The position numbers and the translations under genes are program-made. From NCBI GenBank assembly GCA_016710525.1, contig JADJVQ010000014.1:62001-126000 (forward strand): a stretch of DNA of 64,000 nt, in the 5' to 3' direction. The notes beneath the pieces were generated by a model. The model was not told the DNA's origin. It saw nothing but the letters and a program-made list of their open reading frames with translations, and did no database searches. Each line of letters starts with the position of its first letter. The stretch's first letter is position 1. Shown piece by piece: positions 28,513 through 37,367 of the stretch. This stretch comes from Burkholderiaceae bacterium. GTDB lineage: Bacteria; Pseudomonadota; Gammaproteobacteria; Burkholderiales; Burkholderiaceae_E.

Positions 28513-29501
28513 TCGGTCTTGATCCCGGCGTCGCGAACCACCTTGCCCAGACGGGCGGTCTCGGCCTTCAGGAACTGCAGCAGCGGCTCGCCCGACACCA
28601 GCCGATCGGGCGCGACCATCGCCAGATCGTCGAGCTTGCGGCGCACCGCCGGCGCGTTGCGCGCCTTGCCCCAGGCGAGCGCCAGCGCCTCGATCACCGG
28701 GCGGGGTGTGTTGGCCGGCGCGAAGGTGATGATCCAGCCCAGATATTCGAAGTCCTTCAGGCCGGACTCGTGGACGCTGGGCACATCGGGCATCGAAGCC
28801 ACCCGTTCGCGTGTGGTGACCGCCAGCAGGCGCAGCTTGCCCGCCTTGACGTGGCTCATCGCGACGTTGGGCGCGGTGAACATCAGCTGGATCTGGCCGC
28901 CGATCAGATCCAGGACGGCCTGGCCGTCGCCCTTGTAGGGCACATGCAGCATCTTGATCCCGGCCAGCAGCGAGAACAGTTCGGTGCACAGATGCCCCGA
29001 TGAGCCATTGCCGCCGGACCCGAACGAGACCGCCCCCGGCTTCGCCTTGGCATACGCAATCAGCTCGGCCACGCTCTTGACGGGAAGCGAGGGATGGACG
29101 ACGAACGCGAACGCGCCGGCGCCCAGCATGCTGATCGGCGCCAGGTCGGCGGCGGGATCGTAGCCGAGCCGGGGCATCAGGTGCGGTGCGACGCTGATGC
29201 TGGCGGGGCCGGACACCAGCAGCGTGTGGCCGTCGGGCGCCGACTTGGCGACCGCATCGGCAGCCAGGGTGCCGCTGGCGCCGGGCTTGTTGTCGATGAC
29301 GAAGGTGCCGCCCAGGGCCGGACCCACCGCGTCGGCGAACAGCCGCGCCAGGAAGTCCGACGGCCCGCCGGGTGGCGAGCCGACAAGCAGCTTGACCGGC
29401 CGTTCGGGGTAGGTTGCCGCGCCGGCAACGCGCGCAAGAGCAGGGATCGCGCCGACGGCGCAGGTGGCCAGGGCCTGCCGTCGAGTGAAACGCACAGTCA
29501 T
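28509..29501 (-). CDS. Bug-family (TctC) tripartite tricarboxylate receptor
   Basis: Periplasmic solute receptor, 330 aa. The N-terminus (MTVRFTRRQALATCAVG) has twin arginines before a hydrophobic stretch, so Tat export is possible. The Bug pattern PERPVKLLVGSPPGGPSD, AKSAPDGHTLLVSG and HVPYKGDGQAVLDLIGGQ is clear. It is the first gene of a two-gene operon with the hydrolase and is divergent from a LysR regulator. Confidence 0.92.
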   Translation of the reverse strand: MTVRFTRRQALATCAVGAIPALARVAGAATYPERPVKLLVGSPPGGPSDFLARLFADAVGPALGGTFVIDNKPGASGTLAADAVAKSAPDGHTLLVSGPASISVAPHLMPRLGYDPAADLAPISMLGAGAFAFVVHPSLPVKSVAELIAYAKAKPGAVSFGSGGNGSSGHLCTELFSLLAGIKMLHVPYKGDGQAVLDLIGGQIQLMFTAPNVAMSHVKAGKLRLLAVTTRERVASMPDVPSVHESGLKDFEYLGWIITFAPANTPRPVIEALALAWGKARNAPAVRRKLDDLAMVAPDRLVSGEPLLQFLKAETARLGKVVRDAGIKTE

Positions 29502-29593
29502 CTTGTCTCCTCATGTTTTCGGCGATTCTGCGTGCGCGAGCATTCAGCGGGAAATAGAATTCCGGGGCCTCCGATCACGATTGCTTATGGATC

Positions 29594-30568
29594 ATGCAAG
29601 CGACCGCTTCTGTCCTTCTCAACCGGCTGATGGCCCGCGCGCGGCTGCGCCATATGCAGGTGCTTGTCCAACTGGCCGAGCTGGGCAGCGTGCGCCGAGC
29701 CGCTCAAGCGGTGGGCATGACGCAACCCGGCGTGTCGCAGATCCTGGCCGATCTCGAACGCATGCTCGACGTCACGCTGTTCCACCGGCATGCGCGCGGC
29801 GTGCGGCCCACGCCGGCTTGCACCGATGTGCTGCCGCTGGCCCGCCAGATGCTGCTTGGCCTGGCGGCCAGCGCGGAGGCGGTGTCCGCACGGCGCGAGC
29901 TCGGCCAGGGGGTGGTTCGACTGATCGCATCGACCTCGGCGATCAATGGACTGCTGGTGCGGGCGCTGCCCGAGTTCATCCGCGCCAATCCGGCCATCCA
30001 GGTTCAGGTCAGGGAAGGCGAACGCGACGACCAGATGCTCGCCATCGCGCGTGGCGAAATCGACCTCGGACTATGCCGCCAGCCGCCGGTAGTGCCCGAG
30101 GGGTGGGCGTTCCACACGCTGCTGGAAGACCGATTCGTCGTGGCCTGCGCAGCCGACCATCCGCTGGCGCGAAGGCGCAATCTCGACCTGACCGATTTGG
30201 CCGGACAGACCTGGCTGCCGTCACCGGCGGGTTCCGCGGCTCGCGTCTATTTCGATGCGATGTTCGCGACGGCTGCTGAAGAGGTCCGGATCTGCCAGGT
30301 GATCACCCGCACGCTGGCCCTGACCTGGGTCCTGCTGCGTCGGCAGCCCCTGCTCACGGTGGTGCCCTATTGCGTGGTCGCGCATCTCGTGGACATCGGC
30401 GAACTGGCCGTGCTGAAGATGCGCGACGCGATGCCGCTGGAGCCGATCGGGCTGATGTCGGCGATCGAGCCCGCCGGCATCGCGACGGGTCGATTGACCG
30501 AGTTCCTCGTGCAATTTACCGGCAAGCCCAGAACACGAGACCGCGGCGCAGGCAAACCGCACCGATAA
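29594..30568 (+). CDS. LysR-family transcriptional regulator
   Basis: Regulator of 324 aa with the LysR winged helix-turn-helix at about residues 18-75 (LRHMQVLVQLAELGSVRRAAQAVGMTQPGVSQIL) and a LysR substrate-binding domain. It is divergent from the Bug receptor/hydrolase pair across 92 bases, the standard layout for a LysR activator of its neighbour; the inducer is probably the receptor's ligand or a product of it. It is convergent with the shikimate dehydrogenase-like gene. Confidence 0.93.
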   Translation: MQATASVLLNRLMARARLRHMQVLVQLAELGSVRRAAQAVGMTQPGVSQILADLERMLDVTLFHRHARGVRPTPACTDVLPLARQMLLGLAASAEAVSARRELGQGVVRLIASTSAINGLLVRALPEFIRANPAIQVQVREGERDDQMLAIARGEIDLGLCRQPPVVPEGWAFHTLLEDRFVVACAADHPLARRRNLDLTDLAGQTWLPSPAGSAARVYFDAMFATAAEEVRICQVITRTLALTWVLLRRQPLLTVVPYCVVAHLVDIGELAVLKMRDAMPLEPIGLMSAIEPAGIATGRLTEFLVQFTGKPRTRDRGAGKPHR

Positions 30569-30622
30569 ATCGACGAGCCATCGATGCCGGGCCCGACATC
30601 GAGACGGCCTGTTCGATGCGCC

Positions 30623-31501
30623 TCAGATTGCCGCGCCGATCAGGCGGACGAAGTGCGCCGCCACGCGCGCCGGCTCGGCATCAAAGCCCGTGAACAGCCG
30701 GAAGGCGCCGATCGCCTGACCGACCGCCATCGTGCCGCCATCCACCGTGCGGCAGCCGAGTGCACGCGCCACGCGCAGCAGTTCGGTCTCGAACGGGAAA
30801 TAGACGATCTCGGCCACCCACAGGCCAGGATGCAGCAGCGCCCCGGGCAGCGGCAGTCCAGGCAGCTTGCTCATCCCGGTCGGCGTCGCGTGCACCAGGC
30901 CGCAGGCGCCCGACAACGCACGGGCAGCGTCCGGCTCGGCCACAGCGCGCCCCCCCGGGTAGACGCGATTCAGTGCAGCGGCCAGGGCCCGGGCGCGCAC
31001 CGGGTCCGTGTCGACGATGCGCAGCGACGCCGCCTCCATTCGCAGCAGCGCATGCGCAATGGCGGACCCCGCGCCACCCGCGCCGACGAGCACCACGCAC
31101 GAAAGATCCGCCCCGGGCAGCGCACGCTCGAAGCCCCAGCGCCACCCGCTGCCGTCGGTGTTGTGGCCAATGGCCCGTCCGTCGCGAAAGACCACCGTAT
31201 TGACCGCACCCATCGCCCTGGCCTCCTCGGAGAGCTCGTCGAGTTGCGCGAGCACCGCCTGCTTGCAGGGGTAGGTGATGTTCAGCCCGGCAAAGCCCAT
31301 CCACTTCGCGGCGGCGATCAGTGTCGGCAGCGCTTCGAGGCCGACGCCCGCCCGATCGAGGTCGATCAGCTGGTAATGCAGGCGCAGGCCGTGCTCGGCC
31401 GCCTCGGTCTCATGCATCGCCGGAGTCAGCGAGCGCTGTATGCCGGCGCCGATCAGGCCGACGAGACGGCGCGACGACGCGTCGACCGTGGGCGTGGCCA
31501 T
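30623..31501 (-). CDS. Shikimate/quinate dehydrogenase family protein (AroE-like)
   Basis: NAD(P)-dependent reduction of 3-dehydroshikimate or oxidation of shikimate/quinate. From ATG 31501 (MATPTVDASS) it is 292 aa; ATG 31531 is an alternative. The substrate site GAGIQRSLTPAMHE, the NITYPCKQ motif with the catalytic Lys, GHNTDGSGW and the nucleotide motif VGAGGAGSAIAHAL are present. GIQRS in place of the biosynthetic PIxHS suggests a catabolic or related homologue rather than housekeeping AroE. It is divergent from the TRAP transporter, which may import its substrate. Confidence 0.88.
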   Translation of the reverse strand: MATPTVDASSRRLVGLIGAGIQRSLTPAMHETEAAEHGLRLHYQLIDLDRAGVGLEALPTLIAAAKWMGFAGLNITYPCKQAVLAQLDELSEEARAMGAVNTVVFRDGRAIGHNTDGSGWRWGFERALPGADLSCVVLVGAGGAGSAIAHALLRMEAASLRIVDTDPVRARALAAALNRVYPGGRAVAEPDAARALSGACGLVHATPTGMSKLPGLPLPGALLHPGLWVAEIVYFPFETELLRVARALGCRTVDGGTMAVGQAIGAFRLFTGFDAEPARVAAHFVRLIGAAI

Positions 31502-31662
31502 GGCGGCAAGGGGAGTCGAGGCAGGCGACATGCGGGCGTCTCGGGATCGGATGGCTGCGCAGTATGTACCGCATGGTTCACAAACGGCAATGTCCTCGAC
31601 CCGAATCGATCATCGCCTCAAGGTGACCGATGACGTGCCGTACAGGTTCGCGGCGCTGCAGA

Positions 31663-31690
31663 TTGACGCGCGTTAACTGGCTGGTACATT
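31663..31690 (+). promoter_or_regulatory. Possible sigma-70 promoter of the TRAP operon
   Basis: TTGACG (31663-31668) and TACATT (31685-31690) are separated by 16 bases, 52 bases before the dctP-type start. The match to the consensus is 5/6 and 4/6 with a slightly short spacer. Position in the divergent intergenic region supports it; no experiment does. Confidence 0.4.
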
Positions 31691-31742
31691 ATTCCGGCCT
31701 ACCTAGACGAAGGCCGCCACCGGCTCACCAGGAGACAAGTCC

Positions 31743-32738
31743 ATGTCGCACTCACGCCAACGCCGCTCGCTTCTGGCCGGCACCGCCTCGCTCGCCGCCG
31801 CCGCCGCCGCCGCCCCGTGGGCGTCGGCGCAGGGGAAGATCACCCTGACCTATTCCGACACGGTGCCCGAACAGGATCCGCGGGCGGCCATCCTGCGCGA
31901 CGTCTTCGGCAAGGCGCTCGGCGCGGATTTCGAGTTCAAGCCGTACTTCGGCGCCACGCTGTTCAAGCAGGGCACCGAGCCGGTCGCGATGCAGCGCGGC
32001 AACCTCGACATGGCCAACCTGGGCGCGTTCGACGTGGTCAAGCAGATCCCGGCCTGGAGCCTCGTCACGACGCCCTACCTGTTTCGCGACGCCGCGCACA
32101 TGAAGAAGGTGTTCGGCAGCGAGGTCGGGCGCGAACTGTTCAAGATGATGGAGGACCAGATGGGCATCAAGGTCCTGTCGGTGCCCTACATCGGCACTCG
32201 CCACCTGAATCTGAAGCCGAAGAAAAAGATCACGACGCCGGCCGACCTGGCTGGCATCAAGCTGCGCATGCCGCCTGGCGAGGGCTGGCAGTTCGTCGGC
32301 ACGGCCCTGGGCGCCAACCCGGTGCCGGTGGCCTACACCGAGACCTACACCGCGCTGCAGACGGGTGCCATCGATGCGCAGGACAACCCGATGAGCGGCA
32401 CCAAGTCGATGAAGTTCTACGAGGTGACCACGCAATTTGTCCTGACCGCGCACCTGGTGGCCAACAACCTGTTCGCGATCACCACGAAGAAGTGGAACGC
32501 CATGACGCCGGCGCAGCAGAAGACGGTGCAGGCCGCGGCCGATCGCTTCGCCGACGCGATCTCGGCGCAGATGGAAAAGGACGAGACCGAAATGGCCGCG
32601 TTCTTCAAGGCCCAGGGTCTGGATGTCTACGCGCCCGACGTGGTTGCCTTCCGAAAGCACGTGCTCGACGTCTACGCGAAGTCCAAATTCGCCAAGGACT
32701 GGCGGCCGGGCATGCTCGAGCGGATCAACGCGCTGTGA
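31743..32738 (+). CDS. TRAP transporter substrate-binding protein (DctP-type)
   Basis: Periplasmic receptor of a tripartite ATP-independent transporter, 331 aa, preceded by CCAGGAG. The N-terminus SRQRRSLLAGTASLAAA resembles a Tat signal and cleavage is expected near ASAQG. The conserved DctP helix-binding Arg segment GIKLRMPPGEGWQFVGTALGANPVPVAYTETYTALQTGAID is clear. The gene is followed without gap by the Q and M subunits. The ligand is probably a carboxylate; the AroE-like neighbour makes shikimate or quinate a candidate. Confidence 0.93.
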   Translation: MSHSRQRRSLLAGTASLAAAAAAAPWASAQGKITLTYSDTVPEQDPRAAILRDVFGKALGADFEFKPYFGATLFKQGTEPVAMQRGNLDMANLGAFDVVKQIPAWSLVTTPYLFRDAAHMKKVFGSEVGRELFKMMEDQMGIKVLSVPYIGTRHLNLKPKKKITTPADLAGIKLRMPPGEGWQFVGTALGANPVPVAYTETYTALQTGAIDAQDNPMSGTKSMKFYEVTTQFVLTAHLVANNLFAITTKKWNAMTPAQQKTVQAAADRFADAISAQMEKDETEMAAFFKAQGLDVYAPDVVAFRKHVLDVYAKSKFAKDWRPGMLERINAL

Positions 32739-33235
32739 TCGCCTGGCTTCGGCGCGGCGCCGAGGCTGTGCTCGTGCTGATGATGGGGGCGATGTTCGTC
32801 GCCTTCATCCTGCAGGTCATCTTCCGCTACGCGCTCAACCTGCCGGTCGGCTGGACCGACGAGGTCTGCACCCTGGTCTGGCTCTGGGGAATTCTGTGGG
32901 GCGCGTCCTTCGTGCTGCGCAACCGTGAGGACATCCGGTTCGACATGGTCTACAGCCACCTGCCGCGCGCGGTGCGGCGCGCCTGCACGGTCGCGGCCAG
33001 CGGTTGCGCCGTGCTGCTGCTGCTGGCGTCGCTGCCGGCCACCTGGTCCTACGTCACCTTCATGAAGGTGGAGTCCACCGCCAGCTTCGGCATTCCGCTG
33101 AATTGGGTGTTCTCGATCTACGTCGTATTCGTCCTTGCCATGGCCGTGCGTCACGCCGGCATCGTCCTGGATGCCCTGCGCGGCCGCCTGGTCGAGGACG
33201 GCCATCGGCTTGGCGACGGGGGTTCGGCGACGTGA
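32735..33235 (+). CDS. TRAP transporter small permease (DctQ-type)
   Basis: Small membrane subunit, 166 aa with about four transmembrane helices. It starts with GTG at 32735, overlapping the receptor's stop by four bases (GTGA). The segment FRYALNLPVGWTDEVCTLVWLWGILWGASFVLRNREDIRFD is the DctQ hallmark. It shares one base with the next ATG, so all three TRAP genes are coupled. Confidence 0.92.
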   Translation: MIAWLRRGAEAVLVLMMGAMFVAFILQVIFRYALNLPVGWTDEVCTLVWLWGILWGASFVLRNREDIRFDMVYSHLPRAVRRACTVAASGCAVLLLLASLPATWSYVTFMKVESTASFGIPLNWVFSIYVVFVLAMAVRHAGIVLDALRGRLVEDGHRLGDGGSAT

Positions 33236-34536
33236 TGGGACTGCTGTCGCCGTTCGGATGGTGCATGCTCGGCATCGGCGCGCTGAGCCTGCTCGGGCTG
33301 CCGATCGGACTGTCGATGATCGGCGGATCGGTGCTCTACCTGGCGATCTCCGGACAGGACATCGGCATCGCGGCCGAACAGCTGGTGCAGGGCCTGACCA
33401 ACACTTACACGCTGCTGGCCATTCCGCTGTTCATTCTCGCCGCCGAGATCATGAACATGGGCTCGCTCAGCGACCGGCTGCTTGCCTGGTGCAACGCGCT
33501 GGTCGGACGCTTTCGCGGGGGCATGGGCCACGTCAACGTCGTCTCGTCGCTGATCTTCTCGGGCATGTCGGGTTCGGCGATCGCCGACGTCGTCGGTGTC
33601 GGCAAGCTGACGATGGACATGATGACCAAGGACGGGCGTTACACGCCGGCCTACGCGGCGGCGATCACGGCGGCCACCGCCACCATCGGCCCGATCATCC
33701 CGCCGTCGATTCCGCTGGTGCTGTATGCGCTGATCTCCGACACCTCCATCGGCTACCTGTTTGCGGCCGGCGTCGTGCCGGGCCTGGTGATGACGCTGGT
33801 GATGATGCTGCTGAACGGCTGGCTCGCGCACCGGCGCAACTTCCCGGTGGAACCGGCAGTGCCGATGCGCGAGTTCCTGCCGCTGACCTGGCGCGCACTG
33901 CCGGCGCTGATGATGCCGGTGGTGCTGCTGGGTGGCATCTACAGCGGCGTGATGACACCGACCGAGTCGGCCGCGGTGGCGGCACTGTATGCGCTCGTGA
34001 TCTCGGCCGTGCTGTACCGCTCGGTCACGGGTCGCGGCCTGTACGGCTCGCTGCTGAACAGCGGCCGCCAGATGGCCTCCGTCGGCATCCTGATCGCCGG
34101 CGCGCTGGTCTTCAACTTCGTGGTCACGAAGGAAGACGTGCCGCAGACGGTGAAGGTATTTCTCGAGGGCTTCCACCTGGGGCAGGTCGGGTTCCTGCTG
34201 CTGGTCAACGTCGTGCTGCTGGCGCTGGGCGCGCTGCTCGAGGGCGGAACGATCCTGCTGGTGATCGTGCCCATCCTGATCCCCACCGCCCAGGCCCTGG
34301 GCATCGACATGGTGCACTTCGGGCTGGTCGTCACGATCAACCTGATGATCGGCTTGATCACGCCCCCTTATGGGTTGCTGCTGTTCATCGTCGCCAGCAT
34401 GGCCAGGGAACCGCTGACGGCGGTGATCCGCGAGGCCGTGCCCTACATCGTCGTGCTGGTCGCGGCGCTGCTGTTCCTGACCTTCGTCCCCGACTCGGTG
34501 CTGTGGCTGCCCCGGCAGCTGGGCTACAAAGGCTGA
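33235..34536 (+). CDS. TRAP transporter large permease (DctM-type)
   Basis: Large permease subunit, 433 aa with about twelve hydrophobic helices, which carries the sodium-driven transport. Typical segments are GQDIGIAAEQLVQGLTNTYTLLAIPLFILAAEIMN, FSGMSGSAIADVVGVGKL and GPIIPPSIPLVLYA. It starts at 33235 within the stop codon of the Q subunit and is followed two bases after its stop by the alpha/beta hydrolase gene. Confidence 0.94.
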   Translation: MGLLSPFGWCMLGIGALSLLGLPIGLSMIGGSVLYLAISGQDIGIAAEQLVQGLTNTYTLLAIPLFILAAEIMNMGSLSDRLLAWCNALVGRFRGGMGHVNVVSSLIFSGMSGSAIADVVGVGKLTMDMMTKDGRYTPAYAAAITAATATIGPIIPPSIPLVLYALISDTSIGYLFAAGVVPGLVMTLVMMLLNGWLAHRRNFPVEPAVPMREFLPLTWRALPALMMPVVLLGGIYSGVMTPTESAAVAALYALVISAVLYRSVTGRGLYGSLLNSGRQMASVGILIAGALVFNFVVTKEDVPQTVKVFLEGFHLGQVGFLLLVNVVLLALGALLEGGTILLVIVPILIPTAQALGIDMVHFGLVVTINLMIGLITPPYGLLLFIVASMAREPLTAVIREAVPYIVVLVAALLFLTFVPDSVLWLPRQLGYKG

Positions 34537-34538
34537 CC

Positions 34539-35465
34539 ATGATCAATCCCGAGCTGACCGCCTTCCTGGCCGACTGGGCCGCCGCCTGGGCCCCGCTGCC
34601 GGCCAGTGCCGGCCCTGCGGAACGCCGGGCCCACTTCGAAACCGTGGCCGCCGCGACGCGCGAGCCGACCCCGCCGGGGGTCACCACGCGGGAGCATTGG
34701 GTGACCCGCGATGATCGCCGTGTCCGGGTGCGCGAATTCAGGCCCGCCGTGGCAAGGCCGCAGCCGGCGCTGATCTACCTGCACGGTGGCGCCTGGACGC
34801 GGGGCAGCCCCGAGACGCACTGGGACATCACTGCCGGCCTCGCGGCGCGCACCGGGCGAGTCGTGTTCAGCGTCGACTATGCGAAGGTGCCCGAGCATCC
34901 GTTTCCGGCCGCGGTGAACGACGTGCGCGCCGTCGTGGCCTGGCTGTTCGAGCAAGCCGGCGCGCAGGGGGTCGATGCGACTCGCATCGCGATCGCCGGC
35001 GACAGCTCCGGCGCCAACCTCGCGGCGGCGATGACGCTGGCGTTTCGCGGCACGGCCTGCCGCATCGAGCGGCAGCTGCTGGTTTACCCCGCCTGCGACT
35101 TCGACACCGATCGCCCTTCGTATCGCGAGAACGCCGACGGCCCCATTCTCAATGTGGCATCGATGCCGATGGTCAATGCCGCGTACTGCCCAAACCCGGC
35201 CGACCTGAAGCATCCGCTGGCCGCGCCACTGCTGGCCGACAGCCATGCCGGTTTGCCGCCCGCCTACATCGCGGTGGCCGAGCACGACCCGCAGCGCGAC
35301 AGCGGAATCGCCTACGCCGACGCGCTCCAGGCTGCCGGCGTGCCGGTGACACTGGACCGCGGTCCCGGCCTGATCCACAGTTATCTGCGGGCGCTGACCT
35401 ATTGCGCCGACGCGCGGGCGAGCTTCGAGCGGATGGCGCTCTGGCTTGGCGGCGCACGCCCCTGA
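34539..35465 (+). CDS. Alpha/beta hydrolase, HSL (hormone-sensitive lipase) type
   Basis: Esterase-like enzyme, 308 aa. Oxyanion motif HGGAW, nucleophile motif GDSSGAN (Ser), a C-terminal Asp in AEHDPQRDSG and His in GLIHSYLR complete the triad of the HSL/arylacetamide-deacetylase family. It begins two bases after the TRAP M gene, so it is the last member of the TRAP operon and probably hydrolyses the imported ester. Substrate unknown. Confidence 0.9.
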   Translation: MINPELTAFLADWAAAWAPLPASAGPAERRAHFETVAAATREPTPPGVTTREHWVTRDDRRVRVREFRPAVARPQPALIYLHGGAWTRGSPETHWDITAGLAARTGRVVFSVDYAKVPEHPFPAAVNDVRAVVAWLFEQAGAQGVDATRIAIAGDSSGANLAAAMTLAFRGTACRIERQLLVYPACDFDTDRPSYRENADGPILNVASMPMVNAAYCPNPADLKHPLAAPLLADSHAGLPPAYIAVAEHDPQRDSGIAYADALQAAGVPVTLDRGPGLIHSYLRALTYCADARASFERMALWLGGARP

Positions 35466-35495
35466 TCGGCACCGCCAACGACCCGCCCGGTGCGC

Positions 35496-36164
35496 CTACT
35501 TGCGCACGAAGCGCACGATCATCTCGATGATGCTGTCGCGGCGCGCGATGATCGCCGCCGGCGTGTCGAGGTCGCGCTGGAAGATCAGCGAGAAGGTGTA
35601 GCGGTTCGCCACGTTGAACACCGAGAGCGCGCTGATCGACCGGTGAAGGTCGACCGGGTCGATGCCGCCGCGAAACAGCCCGGCGTCGAGTCCACGCTGC
35701 AGCACGCGCTTCAGGCCGTCGATCGCCGGCACGTTGAGCTGCTGGATGGCCTTGCTGCGGCGCAGGTACTCGGCGCGATGGATGTTCTCGGTCATCACGA
35801 GCCGGATGAAATCGGGGTTGGCGAGCTGGTAGTCGACCGTGAAGCCGATCAGCCGGCGCAGCGCATCCTCGGGCGGCAGATCGTCCAGGTGCAGGTTGGA
35901 CTCGATCGCGCGCATGCGCCGGTAGGCTTCTTCGAGCACCGCAAGGTAGAGCCCCTCCTTGCTGCCGAAGTAGTAGTAGATCATGCGCTTGCTGGTGCTC
36001 ATCGCCTTGGCGATGACGTCGATGCGGGCCCCTGCCAGGCCCTTGTCCGCGAACTCGCGCGTGGCGACCGACAGGATGTCGGCCATTGTCCGCTCGGGAT
36101 CGTGGGTGCGCGTTGGAGCCTTCGCCGCGACCGCGCGGCGGCGTTTCTGTACCGTTTCGTTCAT
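35496..36164 (-). CDS. TetR/AcrR-family regulator
   Basis: Repressor-type regulator, 222 aa from ATG 36164. A basic N-terminal tail of about 25 residues precedes the helix-turn-helix (residues about 47-66, IDVIAKAMSTSKRMIYYYFGSKEG) and the C-terminal ligand-binding domain begins with ALRRLIGFTVDYQL, similar to the TetR_C_24-like group. It converges on the TRAP operon. The sequence GGACCGGTTC, an ACCGGT palindrome, sits about 19 bases upstream of its start and could be its own site. Confidence 0.9.
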   Translation of the reverse strand: MNETVQKRRRAVAAKAPTRTHDPERTMADILSVATREFADKGLAGARIDVIAKAMSTSKRMIYYYFGSKEGLYLAVLEEAYRRMRAIESNLHLDDLPPEDALRRLIGFTVDYQLANPDFIRLVMTENIHRAEYLRRSKAIQQLNVPAIDGLKRVLQRGLDAGLFRGGIDPVDLHRSISALSVFNVANRYTFSLIFQRDLDTPAAIIARRDSIIEMIVRFVRK

Positions 36165-36291
36165 TTGCGCAGTGTAGAGGACGGACCGGTTCGCCGCGCG
36201 AGCGTCCGTGCAACACGATCCGCCGGCCACGAACACGAGCTTCTCGGCACGCCTTGACCGGGCATGCCGTCGGGCGCCCCGTCCCGTCGGC

Positions 36292-37122
36292 CTACAACGT
36301 GTCCAGCACCCGGCGCACCTCGCGCAGATAGTCCTCGAACTCGTGCAGGTCGACGTGGCCGGCACCCGCGATCGTCACGACCCGCGCCCCTGGTGCGCCC
36401 GCCGCCAGTTCGTGGCTGTGCGACACCGGGATGAGCTGATCCTTGTCGCCATGCAGCAGCAGCACCGGCCGCTCGATGCGCGCCAGGACCTGATCGGTGC
36501 GCAGCTTGTAGCGCAGCAGTGCCGAGGGCACCCACGGATAGTGGTACGCGGCCAGCGCGGCCATGCTGCGGTAGGGCGACACCAGCAGCGTGAGGTCGGG
36601 CTGCTCCTTCGCGGCCAGGCTCGCGGCCAGCCCCGAGCCCAGCGAGCGCCCGAAGAACACGACCTTTCGCCCCCGGTATCGCGGCGCGTAGCGCGCCCAC
36701 ACGGCACGGGCATCGGCGTTGAGCTGCGCCTCGCTCTCGATGCGCCCGGTGCTCTTGCCATACCCGCGATAGTCCATCATCACCAGGTCGAAGTTGGCCT
36801 GGCGATAGAAATCGGTGGTGACGAACCAGCTGCGCAGGCTGCCCGCGTTGCCGTGCAGGTAGAACACGACCCCCTTGGGCTCGGGCACCCTGAGCTCCAG
36901 CACCGACAGCCGTGCGCCCGGAACCTCGACGAAGGCCTCGTGCACGTCGGGCGCCCTCGACAGCACGGTGTCGGGCGCCAGCACCTCCGGCTGGAACAGC
37001 AGGCGCTCCTGGCGAAACCACAGCATCGCGAGCACGGCGCCATAGGCCACCGGCAGCGCGACGGCCAGCACGGTCAGCACGTACGCAAACCCGCGCACCG
37101 GTTGCTCACCGGAGGCGCGCAT
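36292..37122 (-). CDS. Membrane-anchored alpha/beta hydrolase (BEM46/ABHD13-like)
   Basis: Hydrolase of 276 aa from ATG 37122, with an N-terminal transmembrane helix (about residues 12-33, YVLTVLAVALPVAYGAVLAML) followed by the RQERLLFQPE motif of this family. The oxyanion region is FYLHGNAGSL, the nucleophile elbow FGRSLGSG and the Asp/His pair is HGDKDQLIP and GAGHVDL. Residues before Met at 37122 are open but without family similarity. Function unknown; orthologues are probable lipid or peptide hydrolases. Confidence 0.88.
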   Translation of the reverse strand: MRASGEQPVRGFAYVLTVLAVALPVAYGAVLAMLWFRQERLLFQPEVLAPDTVLSRAPDVHEAFVEVPGARLSVLELRVPEPKGVVFYLHGNAGSLRSWFVTTDFYRQANFDLVMMDYRGYGKSTGRIESEAQLNADARAVWARYAPRYRGRKVVFFGRSLGSGLAASLAAKEQPDLTLLVSPYRSMAALAAYHYPWVPSALLRYKLRTDQVLARIERPVLLLHGDKDQLIPVSHSHELAAGAPGARVVTIAGAGHVDLHEFEDYLREVRRVLDTL

Positions 37123-37367
37123 GGAACGAGGCGCAGCCTGCCGCAGGCATTCGACGAAACATGTTTGGCATCCCCTGAAGCGCGCCAGCTTAACCGAGAC
37201 CGGTATCGCCGGTCGGCGCGCACGTTCGGCGCCCGCGCCTGCCCGCCCGATCGGCGGCATGTGCGCAGCGGTAGTACGCTGGCGCTGGCGCTGGCGCGCG
37301 CCGCGCGCCGCGGACCCGATGGCGCGACCCGCCGGCCTCGTTGACCCGGAAACTTTCAAGGACAGCC

